A DNA stretch of 64,000 bases from Gari tellinella (taxonomy: Eukaryota; Mollusca; Bivalvia; Cardiida; Psammobiidae): NCBI GenBank assembly GCA_922989275.2, contig OV277861.1, forward strand, positions 27,124,479 to 27,188,478. Direction: 5' to 3'. Both the position numbers and the translations under genes were made by a program. Positions 36,401-47,975 of this stretch are shown here, piece by piece. How positions within the stretch are numbered: position 1 is the first letter of the stretch; the number at the start of each line of letters is the position of its first letter. The notes under the pieces are model-generated. The model worked only from the letters and a program-made list of their open reading frames with translations, searched no databases and was not told where the DNA came from.

Positions 36401-39400
36401 TCAGGATGATAGTCAAGTCAGCAAGGCCAAGTTTCACCAGCAGCTGATCTGACGTAACAGTAGCCACATCCTCCGGCTTTATATTGCAGATCTGTCTGAT
36501 CATGGCTCTGTCATTGCGCTTTAAACGCTGGAGATTTGGACTTGTCAAGGGCCAGGTCTCACTTGCATGGAGCATTGCATTCCGCACGCAGGAGCTGTAC
36601 ACGCGACCGCGGGTCTTGTAGGAGAGGTGGCGGGATGAAAGGAGTTAAATAAACAGTAGTCTACTGACGCTGTTCTAATAGTAATTTTCTGTATTCTAAA
36701 TTAAAGATTATATGACCAACCCGTCCTTTTACGGATGCCTGTGTGGACGTGTGGTTAACCGGATTGCTGACGGGAAATTCACCCTAGATGGGGTCAAGTA
36801 CAACGTGTCAAAGAATGACCCCCTTGCCGACAACATATGTCATGGCGGATTCGTGGGCCTCTCAAGGGTAGGAGAATTTCTGAAGACATTTTCCTCAATC
36901 AGGGCTGCCATTTCTCCGGATTTTTCCTAAATCTTCGGATTTTTTTCAAGTACATGGTAGCATAAAGCAGACTGAAAGTAAAGCAGAATGCGCCTTTTGG
37001 CGCATTCTGCTTTACTTCCAGTCTGCTTTAAGTAATCACGTGTCAACAAAATTAGAAAAAAGCTATGAGGTAAAGGTACGATTCGTAAAATCGTACTTGA
37101 AAAATGCAAATTTGGAAATCTTAGGATTTGTCATGTCAACTTACTGCAGCCCTGTCCCTTGCTCAACTCTAATTGGTGATGGAAATTCTGCTCAAGTTTA
37201 GTTTAAAAAATCAAACGTTTTCAAACGATCTCATTCCACAATCAGTCTTTATGCCGACTAATAATCAATAAATATGATGTAAACATACGACATGATGTAC
37301 ACACAAAGAAATATTCACAATGAGTGGTAGCTTCTTTAGTTATTTTTCTATATTTATTCATTCATATTCCATTTTAGTTGTTGGTTATCTTTATATGTCT
37401 TTATATCTTTATTCTCATTTTGTAGTACACTGAAATAGCCTCAAGATGTTTGCTAACATTGTACATTTTATCACTTTGAACACATAGCTGAACTTAACAG
37501 CAGGTTGCATACATTGCAGAGATTGAAAACATTACGATACCTACGACAAATGTTTCAATAGTTACATTTTCGCAAACGATTGTTGTTGTTCCAAGAAGAA
37601 AACTAATTAAGATAAGGTTAATCATAATGTAAGTTTTGTAACAGTCGGGATCAATAATATTAGTTTCAAGTCGATAAAAAAACTCATATACATGTATATA
37701 TATATCGTACATTAAATTAAAAATACAATATGATTAAGCTTTATTATGACTTACGTAATCAATAGTACGCCAAAACAACGAGTTCTACTATTAAACTAAA
37801 CGCAATTGAAAAATGACATTTGGCGCAGAAAATCTGATTTGACGTCATTTCAGTAAACAGATATTACATGTTAAATAAAGCCTCGAATCTAGTTGAACGG
37901 TGCCTGTGGTCAAAATAACAGCATAAATAACCATTATATTCGTCCATATTCGATTCGCTGCCATTGCGACATATAAAACGTATTTAATATGTCGCAAGTT
38001 TGGTCACATGAACCAATCAGATTGCACGAATTTATTCAGTGCACATCATTGATTTCATTGAGTAATTCAAAGTTAGTACTCCGTAATAACGCCATGGCGT
38101 TCTATTGTAAATATTAACGTTTCCAGAGGTACTTTGACGGTAAAATAGATGGGTCCAAGCTGGTGATGGCGTATGTAGATGTAGATGGCGCTGAGGGATT
38201 TCCTGGTGACGTCACATTGACGGTGACGTTTGAGTTGACAGAGAAAGATGGGCTGATGGTTGACTATAATGCAACCACAAACAAACCTACACCGATTGAT
38301 CTGTCTTACCATATTTTGTCAAACCTTGCAGGACACGTATGTATAGAGTTTTCAAAACAAAACAAAAAGCGATGTAATAAAATATAAATTAACATCTACA
38401 ATGTAAAGCCAGCCCAAATACTATGAAGCTTTTGGATTGAGTCTGAGATCGTTCTCAAGCATCAGACCAATTCAAGTCTTGAGAATGATCTCAAACTCAA
38501 CTTAAACATTTTATAACATTGGAACCTGAACTGCAATGAAGTAAAAAAAATAAGTGTTTGATACAGTATGTATGTATGTTAGATTACAAAAAAGATACTG
38601 TTTGTTACTGCGCATGTCTAGTAAAAAGTATTTGGCTGAATAATAAAAACATTTAACGTCATTCTTTCCCGTTTTGAAAGAAACTATCGCAAACGCAAAA
38701 CAGGAAAAAGTAAATAATAACAGTCTCGGCAATGGTTATAACTTTATTTTCATCTGACTGGCAAATAGTTTGGAGCCTGACCAGACGCCGGGTAACCCGG
38801 TATCCCACCAGGCTTCAAACTGTTTGCAAAGGATATCTTTTTTATCCTAAACGCGTTTATTGCATAAGAATATCGCCTGTATTGTAACAGCTATTGTTTG
38901 CCTGTTACATTAGTTACAAACAAAAAATACAGCGGACCATGCTCTAGTATTTTCCTCAAACCGCATTTGTGCTGAAATAATTATTCAATAAAATTATGGA
39001 AATAACAGATCGTTTGAAAAGTATTGTTTAAAAATGAATGGAAAATAGTTGGAGCCTTTTTAGATGGCGAGGTACTTGGCGCTCTGATACACAATACATT
39101 ATTACATTATGATTCTTTGAGAAAAGTTATAACGAGAATTCGTCTTGGTTCTAATAATTTAGAGATTGAAGCTAGAAGATTTACTGGTACAACTAGAAAT
39201 CAACAAATATGCAAATTATGTAATTTAAATGTAGTAGAAACGGATTATATTTATGTCATTCTTTATGAGTTCCTCAAGCAACAAAAATTGCATATGTTAG
39301 AAAAAATTATCAAAAATGCCATTAACATTAGAAAAGATGCCCTAGAAATGTAAATTATTTCTACACACTTCTATATTGTGTCTACTAACACATAGTACTA

Positions 39401-42400
39401 TGTAGAATATATGAGGAATTATTGGATTGTATTGAATTGTAATGCATAAGTCATACCCTTGTATCTTGTACTTGGCCAAAGGTAAAAATTGCCGAGTTAT
39501 CAATAAATGTGAAATGGTCTATTACAAGTATTACCCGTGCTTATGCTAGGTTCACACCAACGGCGCTTTGATGGCGCTTTAAAGCGGCGTGCAAAGCGGC
39601 ATCAAAGCGTAACAAAGCTTGATTAAAGCGTCAGGGTCGTAATAAATCGTGGGAAAGCTTGGAGTAAAGCGGGACATTCGGCAAGAGCGCCCAATTTTTT
39701 AAAACTGTTTAAAAAATTTGGGCGCTCTGTCACGAATTGATTAAAGCGCCAAGAGCGTATCAAAGCTTATCAAAGCTTAACAAAGCGTAACAAAGCTCAG
39801 CAAAGCTTGACTCAAAGCGTAGGGAAGCTTAACAGAGCTTGGTTCAAAGCGGGGACGCCATTGTTCACGGTCTGTTACCACTTGACACGCTTCGTTAAGA
39901 TGTCTCAAGATTTGTTACGTTCTGGCATGAAGATCTGACAAGCGGTCAGACGCTTTCATCAAGATCTGACACGCTTTGTTACGATTTGTTACGTTTTCAT
40001 GAAGGACTCTCACGCTTTCCCATGAAGTGAGACGCTTCGATCAAGGATTGACACGTTTTGTTAGGCTTTGTTAGGCTTGGCAAGTTTCTTCACGCTCTAT
40101 CACGCTCTTTCACGCTCTCAAGGGCTAGGATGCAGTTATACAACAAGGAGACAAACATCATGTCTTCTTCAGATAGATCGTGCTCTGGTTCATCTGGAAC
40201 TTCTGGATCTTGTTGTTCTGCCATCGTTTTCTGGAGTCAAAGATGCAATGATATTTTTGAATTTCTGCATCTTTATGTAGGCTCTGGATAAAAATCGGCA
40301 TGAAATCGGAGATCTTGACATTTTCCAATGCGTAACAGAGCTGAACAGAGCGTAACAATGCACAACAAAGCTTGATAATCGTATCAGAGCTTGATTTAAA
40401 TCGCCATAATCGCAACAAAGCGTAATAAAGTGTAATAAAGCTTATTAAAGCGTGATTTCAAGCGTAACAAAGCCTGATCAAAAATGGACCAAAGCGCGAG
40501 GAACCGTAACAAGTCGGGAAATAATTCGTCCCAAAGCGGCAACCAATTCGTATCAGAGCGTATCAGAGCTTATCAGAGCGTAAGAGATCGTGATATTTTT
40601 TGAAAAGTTAACAAAAATGACGGCGCTTTGCTCGCCGATTTAAAGCGCGGCATTCGCCGTTGGTGTGAACCTAGCATTACAGAACGCAGGCACTATATAC
40701 GACCACGTGATCACCATCGACTCAAGTCAAAAACTAGAGTGTGATGCCAAGTTTATACCAACAGGTGGGTCTAGACATTTCTCTTCGTATGTTAGAGCCA
40801 CTGAAACCTATTTTTGTTTCGATGAACCCTTTACTCCATAGACGTGTATTTTACGAAGTTAATTTATTCCTCCACTGTAGAAAATTGTTTCATTTCATTC
40901 AGTAATAAAAGAGGAAATGTAGCAATTTTTTTGTACCCAAGTGGGTACATCTTCACATTTTAAATTACGAACACGTCTGTGATTAATAGAATCAAGTATT
41001 TGTGCTCATGTATGTGTATTACCATTTTCAATAACTCCTTGTCTCAAATACATATTACGCCCTCCAAGACTCGCGTCATCGGTCATATCATTTTAGTCAA
41101 ATTGGTTACTCAAAATGATCAATAATGGAAACACATGTAAGATTCTCTCTATAAAAAACGTTAGATTCACTAAACTTTTATCTTTACAATCAATAAAGTG
41201 TTGTTTTGTGTTGACTTTCTTTGCTAACTCTAGTAAATGTTTTATCAATTTGTTTTAATTGGTGTTACATTGAAGAAAACGTTTATCCAGTTAGGACACG
41301 ACACGCAAAATCAATGAAATAAAATAAGAAAATGACAATAACTTACAAGCATTGACGGTATGTTAACAAACAGTTAGGAGCGTGATCAAAAGCCAAATTA
41401 TTTGGAGTTTGACGAGGCTCAAAACTCTAAGCAACAGACAGTTATAAAATAGCAAAACTCCCATTTAGTAGAAAAGAATATGAGCGTCTGTCCCTTATTT
41501 ACAGATACAGATACATATTGTTTTATTCAAACCATACACAGTTTCTCACCAATACAAATATGATTTCACAATACATAATAATCAGTACATTTGATAGATA
41601 CATGTACACACTTAACACACTATACATGTACACAGTGTATTCCTTGCATCCTAACAATCAAATACACTTTATAATGACATTGTAATATATGTTAAATTTC
41701 GAGGATGCGTCTATAACACTACGACATACTCTAACTTTTTTCTGAGATTAAATGATTCTGATAAAGGTTTAGAAAATCAGTATATAGTCCTTTTTGAAGA
41801 ATTCAGGAGCTGTAGAAAAATACTTGATCTATTGAAAAAATGTGGTTTAATATGATCTATAATCTCCTTATTTGATTAAACATTTAAGGCAACCTTATAA
41901 ATACGGAAGGAACAGTCATGGACTTCCGGAAGCCAACACTTCTAGCTGACGTCATCGATAAACAGCCCGCCGGAGACGGAATTCATCACGCCCTGGTATT
42001 GAATGGGGAAAAGGGCAAATCAAAATGTGTTGGCAGGTAGGCCTACATGTTCTAAACAGGGAAAGCATTAACTCTTATGCTACTGTTACAGAGTCTGCTT
42101 TGCAATTGTTGTCTGCAAAACTGGTGATTTTTTTGTTTATATATTTTTATAATAGACATTTAAAGACAGTATAACAGTTTGGATCCAGATCAGACGCAGA
42201 GTGATTCAAACATTTTGATAATGCCAGTCGCGATTGGCAGCATCAGGATTAACATAAGGATGGTTCAAGTTTGAGCTCAATTGAGTTCCAGGCTACGAGG
42301 TTTTGACTTGAGTCTAAACTCGTTCCCAATCATTTGATTGGTCAGATTCGAGCCTACGCTCAAATCTGACCAATTAATTGCTTGGGAACACACTCAGACT

Positions 42401-45400
42401 CAACTGAAACGCTTTATAACCTCGGAGCCCGGGGAGAATGTTTTATTATTTCTAGACGCGTGCTGCAATAACATTTAGAAATTGACGATACATTGAAAAC
42501 TGTAACGATTAATTTCAAATAGTTTTGATCATATTCACATTCAATTCAATTCAATATCATTTCTTTAGCGCAAACAATATTGAATGTATTCATCTGCAGT
42601 AAGTCTATATAGATCTATACAGTTTATGTACAGTCTTTAAAAGCAACTGTTTGCCATAGGCAACAGTCCTTGAAGTGCAAACACTGTTGGTAAATAATAA
42701 GGTAAAACACCTGTTTAAAACATGTTTGACTTGAAGCAATTCAAATGAATTGACCTAACCCTTTTTCCTTTATGTCTATGTTAAGTTAAGAATGAATGTT
42801 TGTAAATTACTTTGGAAATAAAATATGTTTAAACTAATTCAAATGAATTATCTTTAAACAGGGATCTGCCGAAACATGTGGTTGAAAATATTGGAGCTCT
42901 TTTGATTTTGTTTTTGGTTATATTACATCGACCTTTTGAACCATAGCAACGAGTATACTGAATATGTGCTAACAGTATACTAGAGAAAAAAACACTTGTA
43001 CATGAAGCCCTCTTATCAGGGTGTACATGGTTTTAGCATGTTGAAATAAATTGTAAAACGCAACCCTAATTCAAAACTGGACTAGATTCCATTGGAAGAT
43101 GTTGTGACTTTACATTAGAATCGTCGCGAAGAGATGGACAAGAGTAATCGACAAGTGTTGCCAAATCACGATCACTGTGTTTCTTTTGTTTTTACTGTAA
43201 TAGAGTATTCCAGAAAATGTCTCTTTGGTAGAGAATAATTCTATGTTTGAAAGAGCTTGCGTTTAGTTTTGTTGAACCCATTGCCCTATACAGTTTTATT
43301 TCTTCTAACCCTTTGCCTGCCGGTCGCGACTTTACTGATTTTTGCAAACAGTTTAGATCAAGATCAAACGCCGCGTAACGCGGCGTCTGATCTGGATCCA
43401 AACTGTTTGACACTCATCTTTAGGTTTCTATACTTAAATAATGTACAAATCTGAATTTAACAAATTTTGCAGACGACAATTTCGAAGCAGACGATATCAC
43501 CGCAGGATAAGGGTTAAGACATGTAACCATTTAGAGCAGGTTGAAGTAATCCAGAATGCGCCTTATTAAAGCGCATTCTGCTTTACTTCAACCTGCTTCA
43601 AGCTAACATCAATTAGAATATAGGAAATATTAAATTTTGTAAATGTTAATGAATGTACAAATGTATTAACTATTTGCTGCAGTGGAGGAATGAATAAAAG
43701 GCGCTAAAAGGCGCCTCTATGAGGAAAATTGTTAAATGAGAAGGAGATCGAAATACTTATATTTTCAACCCATTATATGTTTAGGGTAGAACATCCTGCC
43801 TCTAAGAGGCACATGGAGGTATACTCCACGGAGCCGGTGGTGGTAGCTTACAGCGGCTTCTACATTGCCAAGCTCCTGAATGGCAAACAGTGTAAGGACG
43901 GACACGTCTACCAGGCTAGTAGTGGAATTGTGTTCATGCCTCATGGATACCCGGATGCAGTCAATCACGTGAGTAATAATCGTAATAAATAGGTCAATAC
44001 AACTTTCTATCGGAGTTAACTAATTCAAGTCCAGCAATTAGTTATTAGTGATCTCGTCCTTGAACCTTTCACTCTCAATGACGCCAAAATGCGCGTTTGC
44101 AAACAGTTTGGATCCTGATCAGACGGCGTCGTCTGATCAAGATCCAAACTGTTTGCAAACGAGCCTTTTGGCATTTCTCGAGCCATAGTGCCTTAACCCT
44201 TTACCTGATAGCCTATTTCTAGTATTGAAGATATGTGACTACTTAAAGCAGGTTGAAAGTAAAGCAGAATGCGCCCTAAGGCGCATTCTGCTTTACTTTC
44301 AGCCTGCTTTAAGCTATTACCTGCTAGGATAAGGAAAGTATTAAATATGGCACATATTAATTACGGTATAATTTGGAACTATTTTCTTCAGCGGATGAAT
44401 AAAATGCATGCGCTAAAAGTCGCTCCCATAAGGGAAAGGGTTAAGTTTAACTTTGAAACGATATTGTAGACCGCAATATTGAAGAAGACAACAATATGGC
44501 GATGATGGGTTAAGAGTTTTGATCATGAAAGGGTTGGAAACAATGTATCTGTGAAAAGTATACTTGCACTATGCAACCAGTATAGACCCTGATCTGAGGG
44601 CTCCTCCTGACCAGATTCCGTATTTTTTGTCATTTTGCTATAGTGTATTGTAAAATCAAAACTAACGTAAACAGTTAAAATTGGACTAGACTTGATTGGA
44701 AATCATATGCCATATCTAGGGGTGAATGAGTTAACCCTTTCATGATCAAATTTATTGTAAAGTTTTTGCCCCTTCACCGCCATATTGTCGTCTGCTTCAA
44801 TATTGTTGTCTGCAATATCGTTTCAATGTTAGACTTAAGGCAGTATAACTAACGTAATTTCAAAATAAGTGGCAAACAATTTTGATCCTGATCAGAGGCC
44901 GCGTTACGCGGCGTCTGATCAGGATCAAAACTGTTTGCAAATGCGCTTTATGACGTCATTGAGAGTGAAAGGGTTAAGACTTCATTTAGGAGTGAATGAG
45001 TTAGGGCCTCATACAAGAAAGAAAACGTTATTATTTTCCAATAACTTGCAAAAAGTGGTGTTCATTGTTAACAGTTTGGAGCATGGTTAGACGCTGAGCA
45101 AAATTCCAAACAGCTCTTGTCCAGATCAGACGCTTTATCAAACATTGATATGTAAAAATAAATTGTCGACCTTTTCCTAAATAAAAGAAAGTCAATTTGT
45201 TTCAATGCAATTGTGTTTAAATTTCGTTTTACTTATATTTTGAAGGAAAGAACTAATAATCCTCGCTTCAAGCCTTGCATGCATTTGCAAATACGTTATT
45301 CATTACCAAATACACGAGTTTATGCTTAAACAATTGTCTCCACTGCAAACAGTTTGAAACTCATAGCAGACGCCAAGTAACCTGGCGTCCGATCAGGTTT

Positions 45401-46014
45401 CTTACTATACTGTGTGCCACTCAGAGTCCTCAAAATTGTCAAAACGTGTTTATTTTCTACATTTTCTTGTAAAGTGCTCCCTCTCGACAACAACACCAAA
45501 TGGGAGACAAAGTGTGTGTGCGTTGTACGGAAGGTGTTGTTATAGGGAGGGGAAATAAAAAATTGGCTTGCATTTGCAAACCGCTTGAATCCAGATCAGA
45601 CGCCGCGTAACGCGGCGTCTGACCTGGATTTAAGCTGTTTGTCACACGTCATTATATTTCTTATGTGAGAATGTGCAGTAATGCATGTATGTAACTTTGA
45701 GAAAAGGACGATACGACAATTTTACGCAGACGATATTGCCACAGTTACAGTATTACACGTAAATACATGTATATTGTTTGTGGAACAGCGACAAACATCG
45801 CTGTGGTAAGGAGGGGGTCATTGTTTGGAGGGTCGTTGTAGGGAGGGAGCACTATACTACGTACTTACACAGGACAGAATAACGTTTTATACGTATACTG
45901 GATGTATAAGACCTCATTTGTCTTCCGTTTCAGCCGAAGTTCCCAAGTTGTATTCTTCGACCAGGGGAGACGTACCGGTCAACGACTTGGTACAAATTTG
46001 GAGTCGCTCAGTAA
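33490..46014 (+). CDS. GALM: Aldose 1-epimerase (galactose mutarotase) homologue, copy 1, eight exons, probably catalytically altered
   Basis: Exons: 33490-33548, 35165-35292, 36707-36867, 38127-38336, 40683-40764, 41916-42036, 43785-43968 and 45934-46014 (TAA). All phases match (2, 1, 0, 0, 1, 2, 0). The sum is 1026 nt, 341 residues, close to human GALM (342). The enzyme family interconverts alpha and beta anomers of galactose and glucose in the cytosol. Seen in order: MSAITSEPFGKT at the start, GRVVNRIADGKF (Asn-Arg kept), NICHGGFVG (His kept), IDLSYHILSNLAGH (second His kept), MEVYSTEP, GYPDAVNH and the C-terminal LRPGETYRSTTWYKF. By alignment recalled from human GALM, Asp243 is His (GIHHALVL), Gln279 is Val (PVVVAYSG) and the catalytic Glu307 is Met (GIVFMPHGYPDAVN). 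It is likely a pseudoenzyme or one with changed chemistry. The reading frame is intact throughout, so it looks like a maintained gene. A related copy follows at 55554. Confidence 0.92.
33659..33903. mobile_element. CAGGGGCCCGTTTCAT palindromic MITE, 245 bp
   Basis: CAGGGGCCCGTTTCAT and its complement at the ends; a long inner palindrome (CTAATCCTGTCTTGTGACAT). No convincing target duplication. In GALM copy 1 intron 1, 110 bases after exon 1. Confidence 0.82.
34200..35120. other. GALM copy 1 intron 1, nothing recognised
   Basis: Open frames here (34436-34663 and others) show no family resemblance. A MITE-like AAGGGGTTAA end lies at 35118-35127. Confidence 0.45.
35459..35694. mobile_element. 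TTAA-type MITE, family G, followed by a half copy to 35782
   Basis: TTAACCCTTTCATGATCAAA at the left, TTAA at 35691. Hairpin at 35601-35665. A second piece (35695-35782) starts at the hairpin loop (AATAACGCGGCGTCTG) and ends AAAGGTTAA. Confidence 0.75.
36060..36640 (-). pseudogene. LINE C-terminal fragment ending in a short ATG/CAT microsatellite
   Basis: A minus-strand reading of 36602-36120 is open for 160 codons: ASETWPLTSPNLQRLKRND, QICNIKPEDV, LRWFGHVNRSSGAI, GRRGPGRPKMTWK and a PGRGPTVMDDAPAPAR end. This is the 3' end of a non-LTR retrotransposon pol, downstream of the RT. The element ends in a CAT run (36095-36112), which is its ATG-repeat 3' tail on the minus strand. It is heavily 5'-truncated and lies antisense in GALM copy 1, just before exon 3. 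The intact frame suggests a young insertion. Confidence 0.85.
36900..37154. mobile_element. CAGGGCTG-type MITE just after GALM copy 1 exon 3
   Basis: CAGGGCTGCCATTTCTCCGG and CTTACTGCAGCCCTG ends; hairpin TAAAGCAGACTGAAAG and complement at 36962-37031. Begins 33 bases after the exon 3 donor (36867). Confidence 0.82.
37160..38126. other. GALM copy 1 intron 3, nothing recognised
   Basis: AT-rich, with no palindrome and no coding signal found. Confidence 0.5.
38437..38505. repeat. Inverted repeat GAGTCTGAGATCGTTCTCAA
   Basis: Two mirrored arms around a short spacer, 100 bases after GALM copy 1 exon 4. A related, larger inverted repeat is at 42283-42430 (GAGTCTAAACTCGTTCCCAA arm, GGCTACGAGG ends). 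Confidence 0.65.
38657..38886. mobile_element. Family B MITE, old copy
   Basis: Interior motifs (ATTCTTTCCCG, AAACGCAAAACA, AAACGCGTTTATTG) and the GGAGCC hairpin (38765-38825) are present, but both termini are worn. In intron 4 of GALM copy 1. Confidence 0.65.
39020..39520 (+). pseudogene. LINE 3'-end fragment with CxxC knuckle
   Basis: A 109-codon open stretch reads ITRIRLGSNNLEIEARRF, then QQICKLCNLNVVETDY and VILYEFLKQQ, resembling the C-terminal Cys-rich end of the LINE at 21660-23420, followed by an AT-rich tail to about 39520. It sits between a decayed TA-type MITE and the Harbinger-like element, in intron 4 of GALM copy 1. Confidence 0.6.
39544..40676. mobile_element. Harbinger-like non-autonomous element, 1133 bp, with an AAAGC motif array
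   Basis: Inverted ends TGCTAGGTTCACACCAACGG and complement, flanked by TTA at 39541-39543 and 40677-40679, the 3-base target typical of PIF/Harbinger. The interior is a long run of CAAAGCTT / TAAAGCGT-like words about every 10-12 bases, forward in the left part (39560-39850), complementary in the middle (39880-40110), forward again at 40330-40590. A unique insert with a 44-codon minus-strand ORF (40224-40090) lies between. It lies in GALM copy 1 intron 4 and ends six bases before exon 5. Confidence 0.85.
40890..41915. other. GALM copy 1 intron 5, little recognised
   Basis: 40826-40890 carries a family D-like outer end. 41370-41430 is a very worn hairpin core. 41500-41760 may be a LINE tail. 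No gene. Confidence 0.4.
43304..43516. mobile_element. TTAA-type MITE, family A, inverted orientation
   Basis: CTAACCCTTTGCCTGCCGG at the left and GCAGGATAAGGGTTAA at the right; perfect hairpin 43341-43408; AGCAGACGAT near the right end. The terminal TTAA at 43513 is also the left edge of the next element. Confidence 0.8.
43513..43735. mobile_element. Family D MITE joined to the family A copy on its left
   Basis: Hairpin TAGAGCAGGTTGAAG...CTTCAACCTGCTTCA at 43532-43603, then TGGAGGAATGAATAAAAGGCG. The first 40 or so bases of the family are missing and family A sequence is joined instead. It ends 50 bases before GALM exon 7. Confidence 0.7.
44193..44444. mobile_element. TTAA-type MITE, family D, full length (252 bp)
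   Basis: TTAACCCTTTACC and AGGGAAAGGGTTAA ends; perfect hairpin with GCGCCCTAAGGCGC at its centre, about 44243-44314. Confidence 0.88.
44731..44976. mobile_element. TTAA-type MITE, family G, full length (246 bp)
   Basis: TTAACCCTTTCATGATCAAA and GAGAGTGAAAGGGTTAA ends; hairpin at 44874-44940 with GATCCTGATCAGA arms. Confidence 0.85.
45472..45857. mobile_element. Family C MITE, full length
   Basis: GTGCTCCCTCTCGACAAC and GTCGTTGTAGGGAGGGAGCAC ends; GCGTAACGC hairpin with AATCCAGATC arms at 45583-45645. It ends about 75 bases before the last exon of GALM copy 1. Confidence 0.82.
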
Positions 46015-47002
46015 CAACCTTTCCTTCAGCATAATACATAACGACTACTAACAAGATGTTAATTGATTGTATAAAAAACAGCTGACAGCTTCGAAATCAG
46101 TAAAGTAAACTGACAGCACATAAAGGAACTTTAACTTAGTGTACCCTAGTGACGCATATGCGTCCTCTACCAAAAGTGTACCTGTGAAAGAGTACAGTAC
46201 ACTTGTCTAATGCAGGAGCCCTCTAATCAGAGACTTCACTGTTTGTCATTTTGTGACATATAATAAAAAACAACCCTAAATAGTCTAAAATGGACCAGAC
46301 TTTATTGTAAACTGGAATTGTCCATAGGATGTCTCAGGGGATAATGAGTTAAGCAGGCATCTGCTATAAACACTTAATAATTGACACAATTTACTGGTCA
46401 CAATAAACAGGTTTTACTGTATATTATAATCGTATGCAAAACATTTCTGCGAATATTCTCAGACTTGGTATATACTTTTATTATAGGGGGAGGATCGTCT
46501 CTAATGTTGAAAGAAGTTGTGGCCCGACACCGTTCCAATTATGAATGTGGAATAAAATATGTTTAAACTAAACTTGTATATTTCTTGTAAAACATAAAAT
46601 CACAGTCAAACAGTTTGAATTCAGATGAGACGCCGAGTTACTCAGCGTCTCGTCTGGATTCAAACTGTTTGCAAAATATACTACAAGTTTACCCGTAGCA
46701 TGCATGACATGAATACATAAACATAAAATTATTTTCTACATGGTTTCTTTTGATTTACAAATAGCGGCTGCAATCGTTTTCCAAATTGATAATCGATTAG
46801 CATTGCGACAGGAGAAATATGGATAAACAGTTTGAACCCTGATCTGACATCCTGTCTTGTTGCATTTTGTTGTGAAATGATGATGTTCTAGACATGTGAC
46901 TGCTTACAGAAACGGCAGCCAAGTCGGTGACAGAAACAATAAAATATCAGTAAACTAGTAAACAATTTTGATTGTTGTTGTGTTGATAGATCACGAATTT
47001 GG

Positions 47003-47242
47003 TACAGTCGAGTATTTGTTATTTTTTCCCAATAACCGCGTAAATACGGAACCAATTATTGCAGTAAAAATCAGTTTTGAGCCAGTTCAGACGTAACCCG
47101 GCGTCTGAACTGGTTCCAAACTGTTTGTCATTCAGCATAAAAAAGAATAGTCAGAATTGTAAAAAAAAAAAGCTCTTTTCCACATGTTATTGCAATGCGT
47201 TTGCGTAGTAACGGGAAGAGGAATAACGTTTTCTCCACTGTA
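47003..47242. mobile_element. Family B MITE, diverged
   Basis: TACAGTCGAGTATTTG and ACGTTTTCTCCACTGTA ends; hairpin at 47067-47128 with a shortened loop. Confidence 0.75.
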
Positions 47243-47722
47243 TGAGCAAAGTCTGATTAAATATTTACTGTATTTTCATGTGTTTCTTAGGAGTGTTTTA
47301 ATAATATAAACAGTGTTATCACCAAAGTACATGTTTCTTAACACGAACAATCTATAAACACCGTCAGATTTCCCAGGCACTGAGCTTATGTTGAACTTGC
47401 TGATCAAATGTTTAACCAAGAGGCATTCTGAACTTATGACACAGGTTACTGCTTAATTCAGTACCACAAAAATACAAACATATATCCCAAAGGAGCATCA
47501 CTGTTTCCCTGCATTTAGCGGTGACATGCCTTAAACATATACAAAATCAACTATATTTGAAAGGCTGATAACCATACTTATTTCTGATATCTCTGAAAAT
47601 TGCTCTGTTCGAAATGGTTTTATTCTCAGAGGTCCGACTGTAGCTATGGTAGAGACATATGTCCCGTTTAACCGAAATGAAGTGCAAACGCAATAGATTA
47701 AAATATATAACATTGCAACTTG

Positions 47723-47975
47723 TTAACCCTTTAACCAATAGCCTGTTTCTAGTATTTAAGATATTTGACCTGTTAAAGCAGGCTGAAAGTAAAGCAGAAT
47801 GTGCCCTAGGGCACATTCTGCTTTATTTTCAGCCTACTTTAAGTTAATATCTGCTAGTATATAGAAAATATTTCTTATATTACATATTCATGACAGTATA
47901 AAATGGAACTATTTTTCTTTGACGGATGAATAAAATGAATGCGCTAAAAGTCGCTTCTATAAGGGAAAGGGTTAA
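47723..47975. mobile_element. TTAA-type MITE, family D, full length (253 bp)
   Basis: TTAACCCTTTAACC and AGGGAAAGGGTTAA ends; hairpin loop TGTGCCCTAGGGCACA, a matched change from the GCGCC form at 44193. Confidence 0.88.

Noticed and set aside
36712..36930. Treating the open frame after GALM exon 3 as coding to 36930
   Set aside because: GALM similarity stops at GLSR, exactly at a GT donor; the remainder reads into a CAGGGCTG MITE.
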